DNA of 64,000 nt from Hyaloraphidium curvatum (GCA_025558095.1 JAIVFI010000012.1:372001-436000), one strand, 5' to 3'; shown: positions 31,157 through 42,141, numbered from the stretch's first letter. Numbers and translations: made by a program. Notes: generated by a model from the letters alone, not told the origin.

Positions 31157-33755
31157 ATGACGGCCAGCGCGCGTCCGCTCCGAGTGGTGCTCGCCGGGGG
31201 TTGCGGTAGAACCGGATTGCCTTTTGCGCTTCACGTGGCAGCGAGGCACAACGCGGCGGGGGGCCGTGGCGCTGTGGTTGTTGCGGTCGACATCGACGCC
31301 GCGGCGTGCGCCAAGCTGTCTGCCGGGCATTGGCCGTTTGCCGAGGCGGACTTTGACGCGGACGACGACGCCGTCTTGGCGGGCGGCGACGCGGCGGCGA
31401 TGCTGCGGGGCGCCGTCGCGGCGGGGCACCTCGCCGCCGAGGCGGTTCAGCCCGACGACGCCTCGCCGTACGCCGCCGCCGACGTCGTCGTGTTCTCGAC
31501 AAACACGGGCGACTCCTTCTCGGACGCGCACGGCGCCGTGTTCCGCGGCCTGTTCGAGCGCGTCGTCGCCGCGCTGCCCGCCGCCGCCCGCCCGCTGCTC
31601 GTCGTGCGCTCGACCCTGCCGCCGGGCACAATGCACCAGCTGGACGCCCTGCTGGACGCTGCCAGGCCCGGGGACGCCCGCCCGCTGCTGGTCTACGCGC
31701 CAGAGCGCACCGCACAGGGCCGCGGGCTCGCAGAGGTGCGGGAGCTGCCGCAGCTGGTCGGCGCGAGGTCGGACGAGGCCTTTGCCGCCGCATGCGAGCT
31801 GCTGGCCGGCATCGCGCCCAAGATTGTGCGCCTGCTGCCCGAAGAGGCCGAGTACGCCAAGCTGGTCGCGAACGCCTGGAGGTTCGCCGAGTTTGCCGTC
31901 GCCAACCAGTTCCTCGAGGCCGTAGAGAGGGTCATGCCCGGCTCCTTCGCGAGGATCCTCGAGGCCGTCAGGCTGGACTACCCGCGCGCAGCGGGCTTCA
32001 AGGCGCCCGGCTTCAGCGGCGGACCGTGCCTCCTCAAGGACACGCGCATCCTGCTCTCCTCGGCGGCCCCCGATGTCCTCCCAATCTCCCGCGCCGCCGT
32101 CGAGGTCAACCACGCGCGCATGCCGGCCCTCGCCGCGGACCTCCTGGACGGGCTGGCGGGCACCCAGGGCCCGCGCAAGGTCGCCCTCCTCGGCGCAACG
32201 TTCAAGCCCGACGTCGACGACACCCGCGCGTCCCCCGCATGGGACGTCGCCGCCGCCCTCGTGCAGCGCGGATGGGAGGTCGTGGTGCACGATCCGATCT
32301 ACGCGTTCCCAGGCGCCCCGAAGCCCGACGGCGTGGCTGCCACGGCCGACCTCGCTGCGGCCCTGGACGGCGTGCGCGGCATTGTGGTCTGCTGCGCGCA
32401 TGCCGGGTACAAGAGCGCGGCCGGAAGAAAGATGATCGAGGCCGCCGCCTCGGCCGGCGCGGCGCTGATCGATCCCTCGGGAACCTTCACCACCTCGGCG
32501 CCGCTAGAAGTGATCGTTCCCTCCCCGTCCGGCGACCAGAAAGCGAACGCGACCGAGCACCTGACCAACGGAGCTCCGAGGAAGCTCGCGGTCCTGGTCA
32601 CCGGCTCGGCCGGCTTCATCGGCGGCTACGTCGTCGACGAGCTCCTGGCCGCGGGGTACAAGGTCGTCGGCCTCGACAACCACAGCAAGTACGGCGACGA
32701 TCCCGCCGGGGCCGCCCCCGCGCGGTACCGCAACCCGGACTACGAGTTCGTGCGCGGCGATGCCAAGGACGTGGACCTGCTCGAGAGGCTCGTGGCGAAA
32801 TGTGACTACGTGATCGCGGGGGCGGCCATCATCGGCGGCATCGCGCTGTTCCACGCCAAGGCGTACGACCTGCTGGCCGAGAACGAAAGGATCATGGCGT
32901 GCACGTTCGATGCTTGCATCCGCGTGTGGAAAGCCCAGGCGAGCGAGAGGAAGGCGCGCGAGTCGCAAGCTGCGGCCGACGGCACGAACGGGGACGCCCC
33001 AGAAGTCGGCCCCAAGCCCCTCCTGCGCAAAATCGTGGTCATGAGCAGCTCGATGGTGTTCGAGAACGCGACGCAGATCCCCTCGCCCGAGTCGGCGCTC
33101 GCGACCTCGTACCCGCCTTCCTCGACCGTGGGTCCCCTCCCGGACGCTCCCTCGCATGCCGCTTACCCACGCCCCCGCGCAGTACGGATTCCAGAAGCTC
33201 TCATGTGAATATTTTGCAAAGGGAGCACGCACGCAGTACGGCCTGCCCTACACCATCTGCCGCCCCTTCAACTGCGTCGGCCTGGGCGAGAGGCGGGCCA
33301 AGGGCGACGAGATCATCATGAGCGGCAACATCAGCCTGGCCATGAGCCACGTCGTGCCGGACCTGATCCAGAAGTGCCTCCGCGGGCAGGACCCCCTCCG
33401 CATCCTCGGATCGGGCAGGCAGGTTCGGTGCTATACGTACGGCGGTGATCTGGCGAGGGGGATCCGCCTCGCGATGGAAGCCGGCGCCGAAGCCCTGTGC
33501 GAGGACTTCAATCTCAGCACGCGCCGGGCGACCACCGTGCTCGAGCTCGCGCAGCTGATCTGGGAACGCTGCCGCCCCGGCGAGCCGTTCCGCTACGTTT
33601 CGGACGAGCCGTTCCCGCACGACGTGCAGGTGCGCATCCCGGACGTGGGCAAGGCCAAGAAGGTGCTCGGATTCAGCGCGGACACGTCGCTCGAGGCCAT
33701 GCTCGACGAGATGGTGCCCTGGGTCAGGGAGCAGATCGAGTTGGGGACGATCTAG
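31157..33755 (+). CDS. Nucleotide-sugar 6-dehydrogenase fused to extended-SDR epimerase/dehydratase
   Basis: Exons 31157-33127 and 33183-33755 give 847 residues. Residues 1 to about 460 are a UDP-sugar dehydrogenase: an N-terminal Rossmann motif (VVLAGGCGRTGLPFAL), VRSTLPPGTMHQ, YAPERTAQGRGLAE, the catalytic Cys291 in GGPCLLKD, and LGATFKPDVDDTR. The APERTAQG form resembles UDP-HexNAc dehydrogenases (WecC/WbpA group) more than UDP-glucose dehydrogenase. From about 475 comes an extended SDR with VTGSAGFIGGYVVDELL, SSSMVF and, across the splice, YGFQKLSCEYF with its Tyr-xxx-Lys pair, then CRPFNCVG. The two parts would oxidise a UDP-sugar at C6 and then epimerise or decarboxylate it in the same polypeptide. 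The precise sugar is not known. The intron has a GTGGGT donor. It probably supplies the neighbouring glycosyltransferases. Confidence 0.85.
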
Positions 33756-33969
33756 AGGACCTTGTCCTGTCGGTCGGCCAGGGAGAAGTTCGAGCTGGGG
33801 ATGATCGAAAGAGACCTGCATGGGGCTATATTAATGCTTCTACAGTGACATAGACTGGACATCCTCGACCTTTGTTCGATGAGCTTCGGGGACGGCCGGG
33901 GTCCTCCATCGATCAGCTTGCGCCGCCAGCTCCACTGCTTGAGACTCGTCGCACTCTCGCAGCCTAGCC

Positions 33970-35391
33970 ATGGCCTCCATGATGTTCAACGACATCGATT
34001 TCCCGACGGAGTTATACAAGAGAAAGAGCGGGGCCTTCTCTCCGCTTGTCCAGGACCTGCTGGACTTTGCCCCGAAGGTCGCGCGGTATCACGCCAAGAA
34101 GCGCGAGAAGGAGCAGTCCGGCTCGGGCTCCGACCCCGCGGCCGAGCTGCCGGAGCAGATCCCGACCCAGCAGGCCCGATTTGCGCCTCCTCCGGACGCG
34201 CAGGCGGCCGCCGATGGCGCCGCGACCCAGGCCGGGTTCAACTGGCAGGTTGCGGGCGACGTCGCAAAGGCCGTCGTGGACTTTGCGAAGCCAATCGTGG
34301 CCGAGGTCGTCAAGCACCAGCTGTATTCGTCCGAGGTGGACAAGATCGCGGGGGCGATCCGCGGGGAGCCGTCCGCGGCGTCGGCCAAGGAGCGCCGGCG
34401 GATGGAACAGGAGATGGAGCGGATCAAGCGCCGCGAGGAAGAGCGCGAGGCGGAGCTCCGCGAGATCCGCGAGAGGCAAAAGGCCGTCGAGGAAGAGCTT
34501 GAGCGGGAGAAGAAGCGCCAGAGGCAGGAACGGCAGAAGCGGGAAAAGGAAGAGCGCGAGCGGCAGGAAAAGGAGCGCGCCGTTGCAAAGAAGGCCGAAG
34601 CCGGCGAATCGGATGCCGTGGACAGTACGGTCGCGCTGGCGACGACGGCTGCGACAGTCGCTGTCGCGGGTGCCGGCGCGCTGTACGCCGCATGGGCAGG
34701 CAGCCAGAAGATTGGCGAGGCGCAGTTTCTAGCCCAGTTCTCGGCTCTCGTGGAGCAGATCCGCAGCGAAACCGTTCCGTCGGTGCGCGCTTGGATCCAG
34801 GAGCGGGAGAAGCTGGGGCTGCCTGTGCCCGCGATCGTTGTTTCGGACCTTGAGCACATCGAGGCGCTCTTGGACATGGTTGACCGGCTGGACGATTCCG
34901 CGGACCGCAAGATGGTCGTGCCGGGGTACTTTGCTACGGCTATGGGCTCGGCAGCGGTCGCCGCATCGTACGTTGTCCGGCAACTGGAAGGATCGCGGGC
35001 GCTCGGATACCTGTCGGTCGCCGCCGGGGCACTTTGGGTCGTTTCGGTGTGGGGCCTGCGCAGCTCGAGCGGGATCGCGGCGTCGCAGCGAATGTATGCG
35101 CACCGCATCGACGAGGTGGTTGATCTACTGGAGGGCCAGAAGCACAAGGCAGCTGTCCTGCAAGAGATCGAAGAGCTGGCGCAAGAGGACATGACAGACA
35201 TTCTGGAGGACGAGGCTGCGCTGGAAAAGGAATTGGAGGCGCTCGACAAAGCGTCGTCCTCCAAGATTGCCGCCAATTTGCCGTCTGTCTCCAGGATTCC
35301 GGAACCTGTGGAAGTTAGGGCCAAGGAGGCCGAACAGCCGCCGAAAGCCAAGGCGCGGAAGCTGGAGCAACCGCTTCCTGCCGGACTCTGA
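33970..35391 (+). CDS. Coiled-coil protein with membrane segments, unknown function
   Basis: An intronless gene of 473 residues that I do not recognise. Residues 1-55 are polar; a low-complexity linker follows. Residues about 135-205 form a very charged Glu/Arg/Lys helix (for example RRMEQEMERIKRREEE), a likely single alpha helix or coiled coil. An Ala-rich hydrophobic stretch (about 216-243, ALATTAATVAVAGAGALYA) and two more hydrophobic stretches near 320-365 could cross a membrane. The tail is acidic and then Pro/Lys-rich. It might sit on an organelle membrane with the coiled coil outside. The repetitive charged segment makes homology by eye unsafe. Confidence 0.65.
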   Translation: MASMMFNDIDFPTELYKRKSGAFSPLVQDLLDFAPKVARYHAKKREKEQSGSGSDPAAELPEQIPTQQARFAPPPDAQAAADGAATQAGFNWQVAGDVAKAVVDFAKPIVAEVVKHQLYSSEVDKIAGAIRGEPSAASAKERRRMEQEMERIKRREEEREAELREIRERQKAVEEELEREKKRQRQERQKREKEERERQEKERAVAKKAEAGESDAVDSTVALATTAATVAVAGAGALYAAWAGSQKIGEAQFLAQFSALVEQIRSETVPSVRAWIQEREKLGLPVPAIVVSDLEHIEALLDMVDRLDDSADRKMVVPGYFATAMGSAAVAASYVVRQLEGSRALGYLSVAAGALWVVSVWGLRSSSGIAASQRMYAHRIDEVVDLLEGQKHKAAVLQEIEELAQEDMTDILEDEAALEKELEALDKASSSKIAANLPSVSRIPEPVEVRAKEAEQPPKAKARKLEQPLPAGL

Positions 35392-35474
35392 AGAACATTG
35401 TTCCATGCTTTGTTGTTGCTTTGTCGTCTGAATTCTAGCTTCGTTCTTGCCGCGTTTGGGTATATCAAGTCCCG

Positions 35475-37466
35475 CTACCGCACGGCGATGCCGTTCACAG
35501 CCAAGCCGTATCCGTCCGATTCCCCCCAGCTCGTCCTTCGCGCCTTGCGTCCCACATCCCCGGCATCAAGCAGCACCTCCCCGTTCCTCGCCGACCCCGA
35601 CGTCCTCCCCGGAATCCCGCCGTTCCGCTCCGGCCCGCCAAAGTCCGTCACACCAATGTGCGGCACCTCGTCCTCGCTCGAGGGGCGCTCCTTCTCGTTC
35701 GACAGCGAGCGCGGGCCGTCTGACGACACCGGGGAGTAGAAGGGCTTCTCGACCCATTCGCGCTCGATCCGGAAAAAGGTCCACATCCACCGCCGCAGCA
35801 CCTCAAGCAGCTTCAGGGTCAGATCCAGGCCGACAAACACCTGCGCTCCCACGTGGGCGTGCTCGTCCGGATTTGCGAGCTCCTGATTCGGCGCGGCACG
35901 TCAGCAAGTGGTAAACATGGCGCCGGTCGCAGCGACCCACCGCCTTCAGAGTCTTGTAGAGCGGGTACACCTTGAAGAACCACGCGAACCTGATCGCCCC
36001 GTCGCAGAGGATCGCAAGGTAGTACACGTACGGGCTCGGGAAGTGGAGGTAGGGGCGCAGGAAGAAGTACCGCAGGCGCGGCACCCTGCTCCCTGGCGGG
36101 ACGGGGGGGTTGCGGATGTGCCCGAGGCTCCAGTCCACGTAGACATCCCAGTACAGGGAGTAAACTGCGTTGACGACAGATGCCACGATCCTGAAAAGAC
36201 ATCCAATGTGAGTGACAATGAGTAGTCCGCAACCGGGATGATGCCCACCAGAGCTCCACTGCTAGATCCACGGACCGCGCGACTGACGGCAGTTCGGATG
36301 CCGGAACGGTGTGCGAGTGCACTCTCCGCTGGATATACGTCACCACGGTCCCAAAGAAAATGACGGGAAGGGAGGTGCAGTATTTAAGGGCGTTGGCGAG
36401 ATGGCGTCGCCGGGCGGCGGGGTTGGAAGAGAGGAGGAATTCAGAGATGCACTGACGGAACCGAATGAGGAACGGCAGGCTAGTCGAAAAGCGATGCGGG
36501 GCACACAGAATCAGCACGTCGTCACCTGTACCGCAAAGGATCAACCCACCTGACAATGAGCGGTCCAATCATGTCGTTGAACCCCCAAAAAGCGGCGGTC
36601 CCCGGTCCCTCCGAAATGACCTTCGGCGCTCTCATTCCCGCCTGATTTTCGGGCAATCGGACAGCCCGGGTAGTCAACTGCGACCTGTTGGTCGGCAGGT
36701 CCCGCGGGGCGAGGTGCCCAAAGCTCCCGCTGACCAGGTTGGTCCCCGGCTCCAAGACCAGGTCACAGAAAGTGACATGGAGGTCGCCCAGAATGCGCGA
36801 AAAGGAGGTGAGGATATCAGCGAGGATGACGTCGCAAAATGGGACCTCGCGGAAGAGGAGGGGAGTGCAGATGCGGGCCATGGACCTGAGGGTGTGGTGG
36901 GTTCAAACCGATGAGCTAAGACCTCGAATGGAATTGCGTGAGGCCAGGGAAACCCACTGGAGGAACTTGAACCGCTCCGTGGGGTAAAAGAAGGTGCCCG
37001 GCCAGAGGAGAGTGCCGAGCAGAATGATGTAGATGAGGCCTGGTATCAGGTTGGAGCCCTCCTGCCCCACGGCGGGCCGCAGCATCTCGTGCGCCAAGAC
37101 GCCGGCGGCGACAAGGGCCGAGACCGAGCCCGCTATGCGGTACAGGCTCCGGTAGTCGTTGACGTGCTGAGCCAAGAAGGTCTGCGACGGCGTTGACGAC
37201 TTTGGCAGGTCCGGCCCGGCAGGCAGGGTGGCGGGGCCCGTGCCGAGCAGCATGTTGCAATCGATGCCGTAGAGCGTCAGCACGTGCACGTTGACGGCCC
37301 AGCACCACAGTCCCAGGGCAATGAAGATGAGCGAGTGGAAGTGGATGGGTAGGGCGATAAGGAAGAGGCCGAGCGGTGGCAGGGCGTTGACGACGATAAC
37401 GGCGGCGACGAAAGTCGCGCCGAATGTGGCCAGCCGCAGAATGCGGCGGTCCTGCGGGGCCGCCAT
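35475..37466 (-). CDS. ERD1: ERD1-like EXS-domain Golgi membrane protein
   Basis: Five exons, 37466-36958, 36885-36550, 36479-36249, 36190-35941 and 35882-35475, give 577 residues; all four introns have GTGGGT or GTGGGC donors and the phases add up. The protein is polytopic. EXS-domain motifs appear in order: FREVPFCDVILADILTSF, FLIRFRQCISEFL, ANALKYCTSLPVIFF, YSLYWDVYVDWSLGHIR and EVLRRWMWTFFRIEREW. The lack of an N-terminal SPX domain separates it from XPR1/SYG1 and points to ERD1, a Golgi protein that recycles phosphate released by glycosylation and helps retain ER proteins and glycosyltransferases. The acidic/Ser-rich C-terminal tail (about 90 residues) is longer than usual. It is divergent from the KEN-domain gene at 37700 with 233 bp between. 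Confidence 0.85.
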
Positions 37467-37699
37467 GGTGGCGGTCCGACGCGGTCCAAATCCCGCGGCC
37501 CGGGCGGGCGGGCGCAGCCGGCAACGAGGCGCGCCGAAGCCCCGAACTAAATGCGCCTAGACCTCCGCGTGCGGCGGCGACCCCTGTAATCCCATTCGTG
37601 CTCAGTGTTGTTCGCGTCGCCGGACGTCAACAGCCCACACCCAGCGGCACCTTCCCCTACTCAAGGGGTTTCCACTTGGGTCGTCGCTCCAGGGGCCGG

Positions 37700-39385
37700 A
37701 TGTCCTCGTCGTCTGAAGGAGACCATTTCGGACGCGTCGAGCGGCGGCGAGACAAGAGCCGGTCCCGATCGGGCTCGCGGAGCCCGCGTCCGGACCCTCG
37801 TCGGCACTCGAGGTCGCGTTCGCGGGACCTGGACGCCGAGGCGGCGGCCCTAGCGCGCCAGCTCCAGCGAACGCAGTTCCTGGCGCCGAGCAGGCCGGCA
37901 CCGAACCCGATCCGCTCGAATGCGCCGTCCCCGATCGTGGATCCGCACGTCGGCGAAGGGGAGGAGGTGCTTTCCGTGGGCAAGATTGCCTACTACCCAA
38001 AGAGGGCCATCGGACGCAGCACGGAGGGCTCCGAGGTGTATCTGGGGACCTACCAGGGCGGGAGACCGGCTGCGGTCAAGCGGGTGAAGGACGGAGACTC
38101 TGGCTGGCGTGCGGAGCTCGGCGACCTGGTCCGGATCGACACGCACTCCAACATCGTCCGCCTGTTTGGGTGGGAGGACGATCCGGGCACGGACCGGGTG
38201 CTCATTGCCATGGAGCTGTGCCGGTGCAGCGTGCAGGACCTCGTGTCCTACGACGGGCCGGCCGCGGACGCTCTCGCGCTGCGCGAGAAGCTGCTCTGCC
38301 ATGCCCCGCGCGTGCTGAAGCAGCTCCTGAACGCGTTGGCATTCGTCCATTCCCAGGGGTTGGCGCACTTGAACCTGCGGCCGAGCAACGTGCTCGTGCC
38401 TGCCATCCCGCCGGGAATGGAGTTTCGAATCGTCATTTCGGATTTCGGCCATCTGGGCCGCAATGCGGACGCTTTTCCGTCGAGCCTCGAGTACAGCGCG
38501 CCGGAAATCATTGCCCGGGCGCGTGCACGCGACGTGAACGGCGGAATTTCGAATGGCGGTTCGAATGGCAAGGATGGTAGTTTGGATCCGCCGGTGCCGG
38601 CCACAAGCCCGCCGACTCCCAAGCTCGGCAACGGTGGCGCCGCCCTCTCATCGTCGCCGCCGCGTTCTCCTTTTGCGGGACTCCTGAAGGACGCGATCGG
38701 CCCTCCAGCCGACGTCTTTTCCGCCGGCCTCTTCATCTTCTACCTCCTCACCGGCGGCCTGCACCCCTTCATCGGGCGCTCACCTACCCCGGACGACCCG
38801 GACGCGGTCCGCGCCATTCTCGACGGCCGCACTCCCGCTCTTGACATCCTCGACTCGTCCCCGCTCTGCTCGGGCTCGGGCGAGGAAGCCAAGAAGCTAA
38901 CAAAATGGATGCTCAAGCGGTACCCCGCACAGCGGCCCGCGGCGGGGCTGGCCCTGCACCACCCCTTCTTCTGGCCGGCGGCGCGGCGGCTCGAGTTCCT
39001 ACGGGTGGCGGCCGACAGGGTCAAGGTCGAGCAGCTGGATTCCGACGTGGTGCGGACGCTGGAGCGGGAGGCGAGATGGGTTTTCCCGTCCGGGGACTGG
39101 ATCGACGTGCTGGACTCCGAGGTGTCGGAGCAGCTGACCAAGGTGTCCAAGTACGACGGGACGATGCTCAGGGACCTGCTCAAGGCGGTTCGCAACCTGA
39201 GAAACCACCTGACGGAGCTGCCGCCGGGCTTGCAGCGCCTGTTCGAGTCGTACGGCGGGCTGTATCCGTACGTATCGTCGCTGTTCCCCCGGCTCCTGAT
39301 GGCCACGTTCAAGGTGGTCTACAAGGAGACGGACCTGGGGCGGGAGCAGGGGCTGCGGATTTTCCTCGAGAAGGAAGACGACTGA
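37700..39385 (+). CDS. Soluble pseudokinase with IRE1/RNase L-type KEN ribonuclease domain
   Basis: An intronless gene of 561 residues. Residues 1-85 are Ser/Arg-rich (RSRSGSRSPR type) without a signal peptide or membrane helix. The kinase fold runs from about 95 to 425: Lys127 in AAVKRV and Asp248 in SDFG are kept, but the HRD motif reads HLNLRPSN, so the catalytic Asp is Asn225 and the following Lys is Arg227. The KEN domain (about 427-545) has WVFPSGDWIDVL and the RNase residues of IRE1 in place: Tyr485 in KYDGTM, Arg498 and Asn499 in AVRNL, and His503. So the kinase is probably inactive and the ribonuclease active, as in vertebrate RNase L. A poly-Gly/Ser/Pro insert sits at 278-325. The start was chosen at the first ATG after the divergent ERD1 promoter. 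Confidence 0.85.
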   Translation: MSSSSEGDHFGRVERRRDKSRSRSGSRSPRPDPRRHSRSRSRDLDAEAAALARQLQRTQFLAPSRPAPNPIRSNAPSPIVDPHVGEGEEVLSVGKIAYYPKRAIGRSTEGSEVYLGTYQGGRPAAVKRVKDGDSGWRAELGDLVRIDTHSNIVRLFGWEDDPGTDRVLIAMELCRCSVQDLVSYDGPAADALALREKLLCHAPRVLKQLLNALAFVHSQGLAHLNLRPSNVLVPAIPPGMEFRIVISDFGHLGRNADAFPSSLEYSAPEIIARARARDVNGGISNGGSNGKDGSLDPPVPATSPPTPKLGNGGAALSSSPPRSPFAGLLKDAIGPPADVFSAGLFIFYLLTGGLHPFIGRSPTPDDPDAVRAILDGRTPALDILDSSPLCSGSGEEAKKLTKWMLKRYPAQRPAAGLALHHPFFWPAARRLEFLRVAADRVKVEQLDSDVVRTLEREARWVFPSGDWIDVLDSEVSEQLTKVSKYDGTMLRDLLKAVRNLRNHLTELPPGLQRLFESYGGLYPYVSSLFPRLLMATFKVVYKETDLGREQGLRIFLEKEDD

Positions 39386-39533
39386 GCGGTTGCGGCGCGC
39401 ACTTGCTGCAGTGGGCAGTGCGGATGGTCGGCAACGGTGCTATCATTCCCACTGTACATGCGGTTCCAACGCTCGCAAAAGATGGTGCAGAGATAAAACG
39501 TGTCGCAGCCGCCAACCCCTCCCGGGGCCGCAC

Positions 39534-41575
39534 CTAGAGGATGTTGCACGAGGTCCTCCTGATCCCCCTCCTCCTCTGCCCGCCCGGGCCCCCGTTCCCC
39601 GCCGCCGACCCGGCCTCCTCCTCGTCCTCCCCGCCCAGGATCCCGGAGCTGTAGAAGCTCTTGACCCCCATCCCCCCCTTGCGCTCCAGCATTTTGCACG
39701 CCTCCCGCGACACCCCCCTGCAGTCGTACACCTCGAGCGTCTCGAGCTCCGCCGCGGGCAGCGCGAGGTCGGGCACGCCCTGCTGCTCCGCGCGGCGCGC
39801 GCGCGCGCGCAGGCGGGCGATCTCGTCGAGGAGGGCGTCGGAGATGCGGCCGCAGTTGTCGAGGTCCAGCGCGCGGAGGCGGGGGCAGTGTCGCACGAGG
39901 GCGACCAGCGAGCCGTCGGTGACCTGCAACGGGCGGAGAAGAGCGGGATCAGCGGGTGTGCGGGGTGCGTGCGTGCCGGCCAAACGCACCTCCTCGCAGA
40001 AGCTCAGGCACAGCCTCTCGAGCGTCGCCCGGCACCTCCCCGCCGCCAGACTGCGCACCCCCGCGTCGCCCACCCCCACGCAGTCCTCCAGGTCCAGATT
40101 GCGCAGCGCGTGGCACCCCGCCGCGAGCGCCGCGACCCCGACGTCCGTGAGCAGCCTGCATCCCGCGGCCTCGAGCTGCTCCAGCTCCGGGCACAGCGCG
40201 CCGACGGCCTGCAGCGCGGCGTCGGTGAGGAGGGGGAGGCCGGAGAGGGTGAGGTGGGTGAGGCGGCTGGCTTCGCGGTCGCCCTGGGCTGCGCAGGCCA
40301 CGGCCGAGGCGTCGAGCAGCGCGCGCACGCCGTGCGAGGTGATCCCGGCGCAGCCGCGCACGTCGAGGAGCCGCAGGCGCGGGAGGCGCCGGCCGATGTG
40401 GGCGAGGAGGTGGTCGTCGACCTGGGCGATGCCGGGGATGTGCAGCTGCACGATGCTGGGCGCGTGCTGCACGAGGTACTTGACGCCGTGGCCGGTGATG
40501 TTGCGGCAGTGGCCGATGCAGACGCGGCGCAGGGTCTTGCCGCACTTGATGCCCATCGTCTCGAGGACGTGGTTGGTCGGCGACGGCAGGCCGCGCACGT
40601 CGATCGACGCCAGCTGCACGCAGTTGGACAGCAGGTGGCAGAGCGACGAGCTGCTGATGGTCAGGCAGCCGCGCAGGTCGAGGAACTGCAGGTTGGGGCA
40701 GTTGTCGGCGAGGCTGTGCACGGCCGCGGACGAGAGGTGCAGGCAGCCGCTAATCGGGGGCGGCGAGGGATAACGGAACGCGGGATCGGCAATGATGATC
40801 AGCGCGGACCTGAATGCGGAGGCAACGCAGGGGGAGACAAACCAAAAATTGCCGATGCGGAGGAAGCCACCCGCCGAGGCAATGAGGCCCGTCAGCTGGG
40901 CCGTGTTGATGCGCTTGTAGTGGTTCCTTGCGGTGCAGTCGATCTTGCTCCACAGCGTGCCGTCGAGCGCGATCTTGGCGAACGCCTTGCAGGCCTGGCG
41001 GGGGCGAACCGGGGGGACGGAGTTAGAGGTTGTGGGGTGGGTGACCCGGGTCACGAGTGCCCACCTGCGCGGCGCGCATCAGGTCCGCGAGACGCAGGTG
41101 GCTGAAAATGCGGATGCGCAGCTCCTCCGGCAGCGAGAAGAAGGTGTGCTCGGGGCGGGTGTCCTTGCCGGGGGGCGTGGGGGACAGTCTGGGTGCGGCG
41201 CCCAGCGGGCCCGGCGAGCCGGGGGCGTCAGTGCCGCCGAACAGCGTGTCCTCCGAGGGCGACCGCGCGTGGCGCGAGATCGAGGCAGGCGAGGCGGCGT
41301 ACGCGGTCGACGCCGGGGAGGCCACGGCGAGGTCGTCCTCGTCCGACGACCACGCGGCGCTGGAGCCTGGGCGGGCGGCGGACGGGGCGCCGTGCGGTGC
41401 GACATGGCCCGCGGCGTGGCTGCCTGCCGCCGCGCCGCGCGGGATGTTTATGGCTGCGGGCTGCGCGCGAGTCAGCGGGTGGCGCGGCCGGCGGGGCAAG
41501 CGGGCGCACCTTCACCGGCGTGGCCGGCCGCGCGGGGCGGTGATCGGCGTTCAGCGAGATCGCCGCGTCGGCCAT
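39534..41575 (-). CDS. F-box/LRR protein with C-terminal CaaX box (FBXL2-like)
   Basis: Five exons, 41575-41510, 41460-41065, 40994-40843, 40749-39990 and 39923-39534, give 587 residues. A low-complexity N-terminus is followed by an F-box (FFSLPEELRIRIFSHLRLADLM, completed across the second splice by ACKAFAKIALDGTLW) and about ten cysteine-containing LRRs of the FBXL/AMN1/GRR1 kind, for example NLQFLDLRGCLTISSSSL. The last four residues, CNIL, form a CaaX box whose Leu favours geranylgeranylation. Human FBXL2 has the same arrangement (F-box, LRRs, CaaX) and is membrane-bound through it. The likely role is a substrate receptor of an SCF ubiquitin ligase at membranes. The third intron (93 bp, GTTTGT donor) is the least sure. 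Confidence 0.85.
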
Positions 41576-42141
41576 GGCGGAGGCGGGCGGCGGCGCGGGC
41601 CGGGCAGCGGCGGGGAGACGGATGCCGCCGGGCTTCCGGTGGCACGCGGTGCGGCCCAGCCGAGCCCGCGGGCCGGCCCGGGGCGCTGCCGAAAGGGCTG
41701 ATCACCGGCCGCCCTTTTGCGAGGCGGCCGGACGCGTCGGACGCGTGGGGCCGGGGGGCACGCGGTCACGGGATCGAGTCACCGGCGGCCGCCGACACTC
41801 GAAAACCCATCACGCAATCCCGCCACGCCGCATCGGGAGTGTCTCCCTCCAAGGATGCCAGGTCAAACAGAGCTTGCAGGTCTACATGAAGCTTCGACGC
41901 GCCTGGATGGGCTCTGTTGATTCTCGCCGTGATAGAGGTTGCCTCCCTCGCTGGCGGTGCGATCCACCAGGCAACTCAGGCAGCAACGCGTTGCTTCTCG
42001 AGACATCATCCTGTCGATGAAGCATCGAACGCAAGGCCGATCGCGCTCCTTGCCCCCTTCCAGGTCGCACGGACGTCGCGGAAACTCCGACTCTGCTCAG
42101 CCACAAATCGCAAAAAAGCTTGTCGCGAGGAAGATAGGAAG
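41576..42141. promoter_or_regulatory. Divergent intergenic region upstream of the purine fusion gene
   Basis: 566 bp separate the start of the F-box gene (minus) from the start of the OHCU decarboxylase-hydrolase-allantoicase gene (plus). I see no gene. Two HGATAR-type sites lie on the purine side, TGATAG at 41930-41935 and AGATAG at 42132-42137. Such sites bind AreA-type GATA factors of fungal nitrogen control, but six-base matches are weak evidence alone. Confidence 0.35.

Noticed and set aside
37424-37699. Longer N-terminus of the KEN protein
   Set aside because: It would overlap the divergent ERD1 start, and its residues look untranslated; the ATG at 37700 begins a sensible SR-rich protein.
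41461-41499. TTG start of the F-box protein at 41499
   Set aside because: A proper ATG exon at 41575-41510 joins in phase by a 49-bp intron.
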